A DNA stretch of 64,000 nucleotides from Bdellovibrio sp047344985 (lineage in GTDB: Bacteria > Bdellovibrionota > Bdellovibrionia > Bdellovibrionales > Bdellovibrionaceae), in assembly GCF_047344985.1 (NCBI RefSeq), contig NZ_CP178861.1:1426001-1490000 (forward strand). The letters run 5' to 3'. The translations under genes were made by a program, and so were the position numbers. The notes under the pieces were generated by a model that saw nothing but the letters and a program-made list of their open reading frames with translations, did no database searches and was not told the origin of the DNA. This document shows positions 35,378-44,007 of this stretch, in pieces. Every line of letters starts with the position of its first letter. The stretch's first letter is position 1.

Positions 35378-36290
35378 TACGAAACAATTTAATGGTCTTC
35401 TGTTGGTTGATAAACCACCAGGGATTTCTAGTCATGATGTCGTGGCGAGGCTTCGTCGTATCCTCGGTACAAAAGCTGTCGGCCATTCAGGGACTTTAGA
35501 CCCTATGGCGTCAGGATTGATGGCGTGCCTTATTAACGAGGGCACAAAACTCAGTCAGTATATCTTGGAAGGCGACAAAGGATATCGTGTGCGTGCGCAA
35601 TTTGGCGTTCGTACGGACACTTTGGATACGACCGGGACCGTTTTAGAAACCAAACCCGTCGATTTAACCCGCGAACTTATCTTGGCTGAGGCGGCAAAGC
35701 TTCAAGGCGAGATGGAACTTGAAGTGCCTATTTATTCGGCGATCAAGGTTCAGGGGAAGAAGCTCTATGAGTATGCCCGCGAAGACGAACAAGTCGTGAT
35801 CCCGAAAAAGGTCATGAAGTTCTGGGACGTGACTCCTGTCGATGTCGGCTCTGATTGGGCCGAGTTTGATATCAAATGCACGAAAGGCAGTTATATCCGC
35901 ACCTGGGTCGACCTGTTAGGGAAGGCTGTGGGTTGCGGGGCGGCGATGAGTGCTCTTCGTAGAACGTGGTCTGCTCCTTATCTGTTGCATCAAGCGCAGA
36001 CTTTGGAGGCTATTGAAGCCTCAGTCAAAGGGGGCGCATGGGGAGACGCCTTTGTCCCCATGGAAATGGCTTTACCTCAGGTCAAAAGAATCCGCGTTAA
36101 AGGGCAAGATAGAGTGCTTTTGGGGAATGGGCAAATCAGCCATGACCTCAGAACTCAGCTGATCACGGCTTTTAAGCCGTCTGAGGACCAATACGTCCAA
36201 ATTATCGGTCAAGATGACGGGCAAATGCTCGCTTTGATTGGCTTAGAGCCTGGAAAAGGCTTTGCTCTCCGCCGAGTCTTTAAATATTGA
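35367..36290 (+). CDS. truB: tRNA pseudouridine(55) synthase TruB
   Basis: 307 residues from ATG 35367, overlapping rbfA. GLLLVDKPPGISSHDVV at the start and the catalytic loop VGHSGTLDPMASGLM (Asp nucleophile near residue 47) are diagnostic, plus YSAIKVQGKKLYEYARE and a C-terminal PUA-like end. It makes Psi55 in the T arm of tRNAs. Confidence 0.96.
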   Translation: MTNNTKQFNGLLLVDKPPGISSHDVVARLRRILGTKAVGHSGTLDPMASGLMACLINEGTKLSQYILEGDKGYRVRAQFGVRTDTLDTTGTVLETKPVDLTRELILAEAAKLQGEMELEVPIYSAIKVQGKKLYEYAREDEQVVIPKKVMKFWDVTPVDVGSDWAEFDIKCTKGSYIRTWVDLLGKAVGCGAAMSALRRTWSAPYLLHQAQTLEAIEASVKGGAWGDAFVPMEMALPQVKRIRVKGQDRVLLGNGQISHDLRTQLITAFKPSEDQYVQIIGQDDGQMLALIGLEPGKGFALRRVFKY

Positions 36291-36448
36291 CGGGGTGGGG
36301 CTAAAGGGTTAGAACCTATAAATTCGGCGGACGCCGGCAGAGCCGAAAGGCTGAAGCAGCACTCATAAACTCTAACGATCGACAGCCATGACGACGGCGG
36401 GGTTTGCGGGCTTACTAAAATCGAAAAAATAAAGAACAGGAGACTTTA
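36291..36448 (+). promoter_or_regulatory. rpsO leader with two compact hairpins
   Basis: The 158-base gap between truB and rpsO contains CGGC-GGAC-GCCG (36325-36336) and AGCC-GAAA-GGCT (36341-36352), the second capped by a GNRA tetraloop. In other bacteria rpsO and pnp leaders bind S15 or are RNase III/RNase E sites, so an S15 operator-type structure is plausible but not shown. Confidence 0.4.
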
Positions 36449-36718
36449 ATGGCAGTCACAAAAGAGAACAAATCACAAATCGTAAAAAAATTCAAAACAG
36501 CAGACCTTGATACTGGATCTCCAGAAGTTCAAGTGGCTCTTTTGACTGCGAAAATCAACGATTTGACAGCTCACTTCTCTACTCACAAGAAAGATCATCA
36601 CGGTCGCCGTGGTCTTGTGACTATGGTTAATAAAAGAAGAAAACTTTTGGATTACCTACACCGCAAAGACGGTACTCGTTACCAGGCGCTTATCAAAGCT
36701 CTTGATATCCGTAAGTAA
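36449..36718 (+). CDS. rpsO: 30S ribosomal protein S15
   Basis: 89 residues, standard S15 length. HKKDHHGRRGLVTMVNKRRKLLDYLHRKD is the family core near residue 46-74. Shine-Dalgarno AGGAGA is six bases upstream of ATG 36449. It binds the 16S central domain; followed by a hairpin terminator and pnp. Confidence 0.97.
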   Translation: MAVTKENKSQIVKKFKTADLDTGSPEVQVALLTAKINDLTAHFSTHKKDHHGRRGLVTMVNKRRKLLDYLHRKDGTRYQALIKALDIRK

Positions 36719-36727
36719 TCGAAATGG

Positions 36728-36755
36728 AAGGGGCTTCGTGCCCCTTCTGGTTTTT
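36728..36755 (+). terminator. Terminator-like hairpin after rpsO
   Basis: AAGGGGC (36728-36734), loop TTCGT, GCCCCTT (36740-36746), then CTGG and a run of five T. Read-through to pnp is likely, as in other bacteria. Confidence 0.6.
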
Positions 36756-36839
36756 CCGGCGGTGCCGGGAGAACCGAAGCGCCAAGAGCGCACGCTGAAC
36801 AGCAATAGAGCAACTTCCAGCAAAGCATAAAGGCTTTGC
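36756..36839 (+). promoter_or_regulatory. pnp leader hairpins
   Basis: Two stem-loops lie in front of pnp: CCGGC-GGT-GCCGG (36756-36768) and GCAAAGC-ATAAAG-GCTTTGC (36820-36839). The second abuts the AAGGAG Shine-Dalgarno. In E. coli pnp is autoregulated through a double-stranded leader cleaved by RNase III and degraded by PNPase; this layout is similar by position, not by sequence. Confidence 0.4.
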
Positions 36840-36859
36840 GATATTTTCAAGGAGATTTA

Positions 36860-38953
36860 ATGAAAACGACTGTCACTACTTCGGTGGGCGGAAAACAGAT
36901 CACCATCGAAACAGGCCGTTTGGCAAAGCAAGCGGACGGTTCCGCTCTTGTCACTTGTGGTAACAACATGGTTCTTGTTACTGCGGTTTCTTCCAAAAAA
37001 GCTTCTGAGCTTGATTTCTTCCCTCTCACAGTTGAATACATCGAAAAATTCTATGCGACTGGTAAAATTCCAGGCGGGTACTTCAAACGTGAAGGTAAAC
37101 CGACAACGGACGCTGTTTTGACGGCGCGTTTGATCGACAGACCTATTCGTCCTTCTTTCCCAGAAGGCTACCGTCATGAAACACAAGTTGTGGCGACGGT
37201 TCTTTCTGCAGACGGTGCATTCCCTCTTGAGATTCTTTCAAGCTTGGGTGCTTCTGCAGCTCTTCACGTTTCTGACATTCCATTCAATGGCCCTACAGCA
37301 GCTATTCAAGTAGCGCGCGTTGACGGTCAATTCGTTGCCAACCCAACTCCACAACAGTTGGAAAAATCTGACATGGACATGATCGTTGCGGGAACTCGCA
37401 ATGGTTTGTTGATGGTGGAAGGAGAAACGAAATTCATCTCTGAAGCAGATTGTTTGGCGGCTTTGAAATTCGGTCACCAATCCATGATGCCTCTTTTGAA
37501 TGCGCAAGACGAACTTCGTGAAAAAATGGGTTCGAAAGCAAAACGCGCGTTCACAGCTCCCGTGATTGACGCTGACTTCAAAGGCCAAGCAGAGTCTTTG
37601 TTGAAATCTAAAATCGCCGCAGCTCTTGCGATCAAAGTAAAACAAGATCGTTATGCCGCCGTAGCTGCAGCTCACGCCGAAGCGGAAGCGACTTTGTTGG
37701 CATCTATCACTGACAAAGATTTGGCAAAACAGCGTAAAAAAGAATTGGCGACGATCGTGGAAGAAATTAAATACCACGAAGCTCGTTCTATGATCTTGGA
37801 TAAAAAAGTTCGTATCGATGGCCGTGATGTGAAAACAGTACGTCCTATCGCTAACGAAGTGGGCTTGTTGCCTCGTGCGCACGGTTCTGGTTTGTTCACT
37901 CGTGGTGAAACTCAATGTTTGGGCACAGTGACTTTGGGAACAGGTGACGATGAGCAAATGGTGGATGCACTTTTGGGAACTCAAAAGCGCAAATTCATGC
38001 TTCACTACAACTTCCCTCCATACTCTGTAGGTGAAGTAGGTCGTTTCGGTGGTCAAGGTCGTCGTGAAATCGGTCACGGTAACTTGGCAGAGCGCGCTTT
38101 AAAAGCCGTTCTTCCTGATCACGAGAAATTCCCTTACACAATCCGTATCGTGTCTGAAGTTCTTGAGTCGAATGGTTCTTCTTCAATGGGTTCTGTTTGT
38201 GCGGGAACGATGGCGATGCTTGATGCCGGTGTACCTATCAAAGGAAACGTTGCCGGTGTGGCAATGGGTCTTATTAAAGAAGGCGACCGCGTAGCAGTAT
38301 TGACTGACATCTTGGGTGATGAAGATCACTTGGGTGATATGGACTTTAAAGTTGCGGGTACTCCACAAGGTATCACAGCTCTTCAAATGGATATCAAAAT
38401 CGACTCTGTTTCTTTCGATGTGATGGATCAAGCTTTGGCGCAAGCTAAAGAAGGTCGCGCGCACATCTTGAATGAGATGGAAAAAGTGATCAAAGTAGCT
38501 CGTGGTCAAATCTCTGAATTTGCTCCTCGTATCGAAACGATCAAAATTAAACCAGATAAGATCCGCGAAGTGATCGGTTCTGGTGGTAAAGTGATCCGTG
38601 GTATCACTGAAGCGACTGGCGTTAAGATCGAGATCGAAGACGACGGTACAATCCACATCGCGTCTGCTGATCCTGAAGCTACTAAAAAAGCTATCGGCAT
38701 GATCAACGACATCGTTGCGGAAGCTGAAGTGGGTAAGACATACAAAGGCCGTATCGTGAAAATCGCGGAATTCGGTGCTTTCGTTGAAATCTTGCCAAAC
38801 ACACAAGGTCTTTTGCACATCTCTGAAATCGCTAACGAAAGAGTACGCGCAGTGACTGACGTACTTAAAGAAGGCGAAATCATCGACGTGAAAGTCCTTG
38901 AAGTCGACCGCGCTGGTCGTATCAAGCTTTCTCGCAAGGCTCTTCTGCAATAA
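36860..38953 (+). CDS. pnp: Polyribonucleotide nucleotidyltransferase (PNPase)
   Basis: 697 residues. Two RNase PH domains, a helical linker, then KH (KIKPDKIREVIGSGGKVIRGIT near residue 555) and S1 (VGKTYKGRIVKIAEFGAFVEI near residue 627) domains. It degrades RNA by phosphorolysis and forms part of the degradosome. ATG 36860 has AAGGAG. Located after rpsO, in the conserved rpsO-pnp order. Confidence 0.97.
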   Translation: MKTTVTTSVGGKQITIETGRLAKQADGSALVTCGNNMVLVTAVSSKKASELDFFPLTVEYIEKFYATGKIPGGYFKREGKPTTDAVLTARLIDRPIRPSFPEGYRHETQVVATVLSADGAFPLEILSSLGASAALHVSDIPFNGPTAAIQVARVDGQFVANPTPQQLEKSDMDMIVAGTRNGLLMVEGETKFISEADCLAALKFGHQSMMPLLNAQDELREKMGSKAKRAFTAPVIDADFKGQAESLLKSKIAAALAIKVKQDRYAAVAAAHAEAEATLLASITDKDLAKQRKKELATIVEEIKYHEARSMILDKKVRIDGRDVKTVRPIANEVGLLPRAHGSGLFTRGETQCLGTVTLGTGDDEQMVDALLGTQKRKFMLHYNFPPYSVGEVGRFGGQGRREIGHGNLAERALKAVLPDHEKFPYTIRIVSEVLESNGSSSMGSVCAGTMAMLDAGVPIKGNVAGVAMGLIKEGDRVAVLTDILGDEDHLGDMDFKVAGTPQGITALQMDIKIDSVSFDVMDQALAQAKEGRAHILNEMEKVIKVARGQISEFAPRIETIKIKPDKIREVIGSGGKVIRGITEATGVKIEIEDDGTIHIASADPEATKKAIGMINDIVAEAEVGKTYKGRIVKIAEFGAFVEILPNTQGLLHISEIANERVRAVTDVLKEGEIIDVKVLEVDRAGRIKLSRKALLQ

Positions 38954-38955
38954 GA

Positions 38956-40224
38956 ATGAATACTAAGTTCAAAAAATCTGAACTTTCTAACGGGATCCGA
39001 GTGGTGAGTGAACTTCATCCAGGGTCCCGTGCCGTTTCTATCAGCGTCTGGGTTTTAACCGGGACTCGTGATGAAACTCCTGAGGTGGCGGGAATCTCGC
39101 ACCTTCTTGAACATCTTGTTTTCAAAGGCACAAAAACTCGTTCGGCATATCAGATTGCCAAGTCTTTGGAAGCTTTGGGTGGGGATTTAAACGCTTACAC
39201 CACTCGTGAATACACTTGTTATCACGCCATGGTTTTGAAGGATCACTGGGAGAAAGCTCTCGATGTTCTTTCAGATCTTATTTCAAACATGCATCTCACA
39301 AAAAAAGAATTCGGTCTTGAAAAAGGCGTGATTCTGCAAGAGATCGCGATGTCTGAAGACAGCCACGAAGAGCTTATCTATGACGTCTTCTATGATGTTG
39401 TTTATGGAAAGCATCCGCTCGGCCGTCCTATTTTAGGAACGCCAGAGTCCATCGCTTTGATGAAGCAAAAGCAGGTGATGGATTATTATAAAAAAACTTA
39501 CACCGGGAAAAACATCATCGTCAGTGCGGCAGGTTGTCTGGATCATGACGAATTGATGGCGGGAATTACAAAGCGTTTGGGGCCTAAAAAGACCACAACG
39601 CTGAAGAGTAAGCGCTCCGTGCCTCGTTGGTTGAAGCGTCGTCATGTCGTGGAAAAACAGGCCGAGCAAGTGCACATGCTTATGGGATTTCCGACGGCCA
39701 GCTTTAAAGACAAACATCGTTTTGAGGCTGTGATCACGAACACTTTGTTGGGTGGAGGGATGACTTCCAAACTTTACCAAAGTGTGCGCGAAAAAAGAGG
39801 CCTCGTTTACACAATTCACTCAAGTTTAAATACGCACATGGATTCTGGAATGCTCACGATCTATGCGGGAACGGAAGTTAAAAACGCTCGCAAAGTCGGC
39901 GATTTGATTTCTAAAGAAATGCAGAAGATCCGTAAGCAGGGCGTATCAAAACACGATGTCGAAATGTTTAAGACGCAAGTCATTGGAAGCATCTTGCTAG
40001 GCTCGGATGATATTGAAAATCGCATGACATCTTTGGCAGTCAATGAGATCGTCTTTGGCCAATATCGTTCGGTGGATTCTGTGATCGAAGAGATTAAAAA
40101 AGTTTCTGTCGATTCTGTGAATCACTACATCCGTCAAGAATTGGATCTGTCGCAAGCTTCGGGCGTTTTGTTAGGCCCTGGCGTGACGGAGCTTAAAACT
40201 TGGTGGGAAGATTTAGAGCTATAA
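38956..40224 (+). CDS. M16-family zinc metallopeptidase
   Basis: 422 residues, single M16 unit of the PqqL/mitochondrial processing type. Zinc motif HLLEHLVFKGT (HxxEH, near residue 49) with the distal glutamate in the later QEIAMSEDSHEE stretch, and the GGGMTSKLYQSVREKRGLVYTI active-site helix near residue 262. Cytoplasmic, no signal peptide. Position between pnp and dut is conserved in many proteobacteria (ymxG/pqqL neighbourhood). Start lies only two bases after the pnp stop. Confidence 0.93.
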   Translation: MNTKFKKSELSNGIRVVSELHPGSRAVSISVWVLTGTRDETPEVAGISHLLEHLVFKGTKTRSAYQIAKSLEALGGDLNAYTTREYTCYHAMVLKDHWEKALDVLSDLISNMHLTKKEFGLEKGVILQEIAMSEDSHEELIYDVFYDVVYGKHPLGRPILGTPESIALMKQKQVMDYYKKTYTGKNIIVSAAGCLDHDELMAGITKRLGPKKTTTLKSKRSVPRWLKRRHVVEKQAEQVHMLMGFPTASFKDKHRFEAVITNTLLGGGMTSKLYQSVREKRGLVYTIHSSLNTHMDSGMLTIYAGTEVKNARKVGDLISKEMQKIRKQGVSKHDVEMFKTQVIGSILLGSDDIENRMTSLAVNEIVFGQYRSVDSVIEEIKKVSVDSVNHYIRQELDLSQASGVLLGPGVTELKTWWEDLEL

Positions 40225-40225
40225 A

Positions 40226-40237
40226 CGGTGAATGCCG
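40226..40237 (+). promoter_or_regulatory. Imperfect GC hairpin between M16 peptidase and dut
   Basis: CGGTGAATGCCG lies between the M16 stop and dut, with GGTAAGGAGATCGT just downstream as Shine-Dalgarno. It is an imperfect member of the hairpin set of this cluster. Confidence 0.25.
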
Positions 40238-40254
40238 GCAGGTAAGGAGATCGT

Positions 40255-40704
40255 ATGCAAAAGATCGCAGTGAAAGTTAAAAAACTTGAAAATTTCCACG
40301 GTGAACTTCCTCAATATCAATCTTTGGGTGCGAGTGGTTTTGATGTTCGCGCGCAACTTGCGGGCCCTGTTGTTTTAAATCCTGGTGAAAGAGCGTTGAT
40401 TCCAACGGGTTTGTCTTTTGAGATTCCACTGGGATACGAAATTCAAGCGCGTCCGCGCAGTGGTTTTGCAGCGAAAAATGGTGTGACGGTTTTGAATACT
40501 CCGGGCACCATTGATGCTGATTATCGCGGTGAAGTTAAAATCATCATCATCAATTTGGGTAACGAAACTGTGACAATCGAAGATCAAGAGCGTTGTGCTC
40601 AGCTAGTGATTGCTCCGGTTCTCCAAGCGCACTTTCAGTTAGTTGACGAATTGGGTTCCACGGAGCGCGGTGCCGGTGGTTTTGGTTCCACGGGCCGTGC
40701 CTAG
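40255..40704 (+). CDS. dut: dUTP diphosphatase
   Basis: 149 residues, trimeric dUTPase. Motifs: GASGFDVRAQ (1), RPRSGFAAKNG (2, 3) near residue 65, GTIDADYRGEVK (3), ERCAQLVI (4), and a C-terminal RGAGGFGSTG (5). It removes dUTP and makes dUMP. Start ATG 40255 with AAGGAG. A stem AGAAGCCC/GGGCTTCT (40727-40748) lies 22 bases downstream but lacks a T-run. Confidence 0.96.
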   Translation: MQKIAVKVKKLENFHGELPQYQSLGASGFDVRAQLAGPVVLNPGERALIPTGLSFEIPLGYEIQARPRSGFAAKNGVTVLNTPGTIDADYRGEVKIIIINLGNETVTIEDQERCAQLVIAPVLQAHFQLVDELGSTERGAGGFGSTGRA

Positions 40705-40726
40705 GGAATTCTAAGTATTTTATTGC

Positions 40727-40748
40727 AGAAGCCCTGAGCAGGGCTTCT
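40727..40748 (+). terminator. Possible terminator after dut, without U-tract
   Basis: AGAAGCCCTG (40727-40736) pairs with CAGGGCTTCT (40739-40748), effectively an eight-pair stem with a TGAGCA-type loop. No T-run follows, so it may be a stability or pausing hairpin rather than an intrinsic terminator. Confidence 0.4.
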
Positions 40749-40868
40749 GATGCCTGTCTAATCCTTGGACGTTCAAAAAAGATTTTCCAGATTTTCAATC
40801 CTGACAATTGTTTCGCTATCTTTGGGTGTAGTCTCCGCTCACGATTTTTAACCGTCTTAGGAGGCTTT

Positions 40869-41414
40869 ATGAAAAAATCTATTTTAGGTTTGTTAGTTCT
40901 TGTGTTTGCGGCTCAGGCTCAAGCCAGTCGCCAAGCTGTCACTTGCCAAGAAGTGAGCAAGTCAAAAAGTAAAATCAAGGTGTATTTGGATTACGATCCT
41001 GCTCTTGTCCTAGATGACAACTGGCAAAAGGATGCAAAGGGAAATACGATCATTGTTCCTTATACTTTAGGTACCGCGGATATCGGGACGGAAACAACGG
41101 TTCGCGTGGGCATTGAGATTCCAAACTCTCAATTTAGAAAACCTTATTCAGGTCGCTTCTTGCTCACAGGTCTTTATGATGCAAACAGTATTGAAGAAGC
41201 AGGGTCAGGATATTCTTATAAGTTCGGTGGTCAAGCTTATCGCAGCTTTCATGGTTCTGATGAAAATGGCCGCTGGGATGCTATGGTTTATATTCCTGAC
41301 TCTGTGACAGGTCAGACAGAGAAATCCTTCCCGGGGCTTTTGACTATTCAAATGGACTTGATGGATCAAGGTTACTACCACATTGATCTGACTTGCTCTT
41401 CTGTTGTGAAGTAA
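40869..41414 (+). CDS. Secreted protein, unknown family
   Basis: 181 residues with signal peptide (SILGLLVLVFAAQAQA). Shine-Dalgarno TAGGAGGC. The mature part has two cysteines (VTCQE and LTCSS) and a beta-rich pattern with FHGSDENGRWDAMVYIPD near residue 128. No family recognised. Followed by a terminator at 41440. Probably periplasmic or outer-envelope. Confidence 0.65.
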   Translation: MKKSILGLLVLVFAAQAQASRQAVTCQEVSKSKSKIKVYLDYDPALVLDDNWQKDAKGNTIIVPYTLGTADIGTETTVRVGIEIPNSQFRKPYSGRFLLTGLYDANSIEEAGSGYSYKFGGQAYRSFHGSDENGRWDAMVYIPDSVTGQTEKSFPGLLTIQMDLMDQGYYHIDLTCSSVVK

Positions 41415-41439
41415 TTTTTCCGATTTAGAAAATAAAAAG

Positions 41440-41464
41440 GCCCGGTTTTTTGCCGGGCTTTTTT
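41440..41464 (+). terminator. Rho-independent terminator
   Basis: GCCCGG (41440-41445), loop, CCGGGC (41453-41458) and TTTTTT. It lies between convergent genes; the left-side A-rich stretch makes it usable in both directions. Confidence 0.9.
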
Positions 41465-41484
41465 ATTTTGAAATGACATCTAAA

Positions 41485-42060
41485 TTATCCCAGTCTTTCC
41501 AGACGAGAAATATCGATACGATTCCACAACCACAAGATAAACACGATTGCAAAAAGGATGGTGACGAGACGAATGGATCTGCGTTTTTCCATTTGGAAGT
41601 TTTCAGTCAAACCTACTGCCATTAAGAGTGCCGTGAATGCAAAGCCGACCAAAGTGATCGGTGGAATCATCTCTGAGCCTACTTGAAATACAAAAAATGG
41701 AATGTTGGCGAAAAGAACCAAAGTAAAGATCTTGCGAAGAGAGCACGTTCTTTTTTCGTACACTTGGAAATAGTAGTAGATGAACAAAGAGCCGATGAAT
41801 GTTGTCACCACTCCAACGATAGGAGAGATGATAAAGCCGCCCATGATTCTGAAAAAGTTCGGAGGCACAAGCCCCGTTAACACACCCGAAGCCATCGAAA
41901 GAACGATCAGCGTGATAATCAACACCGGCCAATTCCACTCGGGCAATGTTTTGATTTTTTCAATCGGGTGGCGAAGGTAGTTGATGATATAGCGAACGAC
42001 CTCTTTGGCCGTTTCGAAGTGGGGCTGATTCTGGGGTGTCACGTCTCTGTAGTCGCTCAT
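41485..42060 (-). CDS. Yip1-domain membrane protein
   Basis: 191 residues with five or so hydrophobic helices, starting after a short soluble N-terminus (SDYRDVTPQNQ). WPVLIITLIVLSMASGVLTG and PIVGVVTTFIGSLFIYYYF near residues 45 and 80, with PPNFF between, resemble the Yip1 domain. Function of bacterial Yip1-domain proteins is largely unknown. Divergence of the neighbour at 42101 (same strand) suggests an envelope cluster. Confidence 0.65.
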   Translation of the reverse strand: MSDYRDVTPQNQPHFETAKEVVRYIINYLRHPIEKIKTLPEWNWPVLIITLIVLSMASGVLTGLVPPNFFRIMGGFIISPIVGVVTTFIGSLFIYYYFQVYEKRTCSLRKIFTLVLFANIPFFVFQVGSEMIPPITLVGFAFTALLMAVGLTENFQMEKRRSIRLVTILFAIVFILWLWNRIDISRLERLG

Positions 42061-42100
42061 GGTTTTATTGCACCACCGCGTCTGTACTTAAGCAAGGGAT

Positions 42101-42775
42101 TTAAAGGGGACGGTCCTCTCGAAGATCCATTTCTGCCAAAGTTTGCGCGCGCTCAAGCAGAAGCAGACAATTAGAAATAGCCGTGTCTTTGTTCGCTCCC
42201 AGAGTGCTGAGTGAAGGAAGATCTTTCTTTTTCGTAAGCCATTGATGAAGGCCATAAGCGAACTTAAGAAATAAACTGCTCTTTTGCGAGGGAAGACACT
42301 CGACCTCTGCCGTTGGGATGGGGAGGGCCGAGAGATGATGTGACTTAAGAGAAAGTCCCGGGTCCACCATTTCGGTTAAGCTCATGAGTGCCGATGATTT
42401 ATGCTCACGGATCACTCCTTCAAATTCTTGAAAGGTCACGGCATCCAGAATCAAGTGAAAATGTCGGTTGTGAGTTTCCTGTTGCTTCAGGAAATACAAA
42501 AAACGTTCTTGGCGCTGTTGAGGATTGTTCCAAGGAAGGTGCAGTGTGAAAACTTCATAGCCATGTTCAGCCAAAAACACTGTATAGATATTCCAGTAAG
42601 ATTTAAAATAAAAAATCGAGCGCGGGCCCGTGACAAAGAGCAAAGGAAAACGGGTGAGCAGACAGTTGGGTTTTAATTCAAAGGGAATATCTTGGTTGGA
42701 TCTTGCTTGATTAGAGAAAAGTGCAAGACCCAAAGTGAAAACAAGAAGGCAGAGTATAAGTATTAAAACATCCAC
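42101..42775 (-). CDS. Alpha/beta-hydrolase-like membrane-anchored protein, degenerate
   Basis: 224 residues. N-terminal membrane anchor (VLILILCLLVFTLGLALF). The following PLLFVTGPRSIFYFKSYWNIY ... HGYEVFTLHLPWN resembles the start of EstA/triacylglycerol-lipase-like proteins. The nucleophile elbow GxSxG is not present; the matching stretch reads LILDAVTF. So it is probably not an active lipase, or the family is different. The C-terminal third is low in similarity to anything I know. Stop is 40 bases from the Yip1 gene start. Confidence 0.5.
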   Translation of the reverse strand: MDVLILILCLLVFTLGLALFSNQARSNQDIPFELKPNCLLTRFPLLFVTGPRSIFYFKSYWNIYTVFLAEHGYEVFTLHLPWNNPQQRQERFLYFLKQQETHNRHFHLILDAVTFQEFEGVIREHKSSALMSLTEMVDPGLSLKSHHLSALPIPTAEVECLPSQKSSLFLKFAYGLHQWLTKKKDLPSLSTLGANKDTAISNCLLLLERAQTLAEMDLREDRPL

Positions 42776-42782
42776 CCCTCAA

Positions 42783-43442
42783 TTATAGAGAGGTGTTAAG
42801 ACGAAATGCAAAGTCAAAGGAGTTTTTATCAGAAGTGTCGTTCACAACGGCCGTTCTTGCGCTGACCTCAGCACCTAAAGAAAGATTTTTATGAACTTGC
42901 GCGATGAATCCTGTAGAGACAACCAAAGACGGCGTCGTTGAATCCACGCTGATGTCTCTGGAAGGATCAGAAAATTTCAAGAAGCGGTTGGAAAGACCGG
43001 AACTGATGGTGTAATTCCAAACGCTTTCAAGCTTGTTGGTGTAGCCGATCTTAAGATCAAACTCACGCAGCGTGAACTCTTCACTGCCAGAGGAGGTGAG
43101 GCCGTAATTTCTAAACACTCCTTCGGAGTACCAATTCGGTGAAAACAAATCCATTCCCAGCGAAAGTTGAATGCCGCTGGCGTGACGATTGAAGTTTTGT
43201 TTGTTTGCTGAAATGTTCGAGAAGGAGTTGGCGTAACCAATTCCCGCATGCAAGCGCACGTCATCAAAAGAGCTGTTTTGTTTTTTAGCTAAATGATTCT
43301 TTTTTGCGCTCAGTTCGTTGAGCAAATCGTCGTAGCTGACTTCTTCATACTCAGAAGAGGAGCCTGCTGCCTGGACCAAGGTGGGAGCGGAAAAGAGGGA
43401 TAATGCGATCAAAACGAATTGAATTGCTTTAGATATTTGCAT
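42783..43442 (-). CDS. Outer-membrane beta-barrel-like secreted protein
   Basis: 219 residues with signal peptide (QFVLIALSLFSAPTLVQAA). After an acidic, helical stretch (EYEEVSYDDLLNELSAKKNHLAKKQ) come about 10 amphipathic strands with alternating aromatic residues and the terminal FDFAFRLNTSL. A barrel ending without terminal Phe/Tyr is atypical but the strand pattern is good. Seven bases separate it from the hydrolase-like gene. Function unknown. Confidence 0.6.
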   Translation of the reverse strand: MQISKAIQFVLIALSLFSAPTLVQAAGSSSEYEEVSYDDLLNELSAKKNHLAKKQNSSFDDVRLHAGIGYANSFSNISANKQNFNRHASGIQLSLGMDLFSPNWYSEGVFRNYGLTSSGSEEFTLREFDLKIGYTNKLESVWNYTISSGLSNRFLKFSDPSRDISVDSTTPSLVVSTGFIAQVHKNLSLGAEVSARTAVVNDTSDKNSFDFAFRLNTSL

Positions 43443-43521
43443 TCCTTGATTCTAGCAAGCCTTTGTCATTTTTCAAAAATTCATCTTTCGTTCTAGACCT
43501 CATTTTTGGCAAAATGGTTGT

Positions 43522-43962
43522 ATGTTTTCTTTATTTCATAAACGTCACAACTGTTTTTGCGCTTTCTGTAAAAGTCCCCGCCGTATTTATCGTAAGAAGA
43601 ATATCTCTTTGATGAATATTGTTGGCAGTGCTTTGGCGTCCATTGTTGTGATGTTCGCGATCTGGCAACAGTATGATCCGCGCGTGATGATTGCATTCGT
43701 GGTGTGCTTGGCTCTTTCGGAAGTGTTCGTGAAGATTCGCTGGCGCCTTTCAGTTGTTTGTCGTTCTTGCGGATTTGATCCTGTCTTGTATTTGAAGCAT
43801 CCGGAGCAGGCAGCTCAGAAGGTGAAAGCACAGTTGGATATGCGCAAGCAGGATCCAAAGTATTTGCTTGCAAAACCGCTCAATTTGCCCGCAATTCCTG
43901 CAGAGAAGGCTAAAGCTCTTCAAGCTAAAGAAAAAGGCCGCTTGGTCTCCCGCTCTATTTGA
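43522..43962 (+). CDS. Zinc-ribbon membrane protein
   Basis: 146 residues. An N-terminal CFCAFCKSPRR (CxxC) and later VCRSCGFDP (CxxC) could form a single zinc ribbon across two hydrophobic helices (LASIVVMFAIW and VMIAFVVCLAL). Basic C-terminal tail with Ala/Lys repeats. This layout recurs in Bdellovibrio proteins of unknown function; I infer a DNA/RNA- or protein-binding tail facing the cytoplasm. Divergent from the barrel gene. Confidence 0.6.
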   Translation: MFSLFHKRHNCFCAFCKSPRRIYRKKNISLMNIVGSALASIVVMFAIWQQYDPRVMIAFVVCLALSEVFVKIRWRLSVVCRSCGFDPVLYLKHPEQAAQKVKAQLDMRKQDPKYLLAKPLNLPAIPAEKAKALQAKEKGRLVSRSI

Positions 43963-44007
43963 TCTAAGAGTTGCCTAAAGGCCCTCTTTGTGACAGCTTA
44001 GAGGTGC

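Noticed and set aside
37238..38950. Two long minus-strand ORFs antisense to pnp
   Set aside because: Shadows of pnp with His/Phe/Thr-rich nonsense composition.
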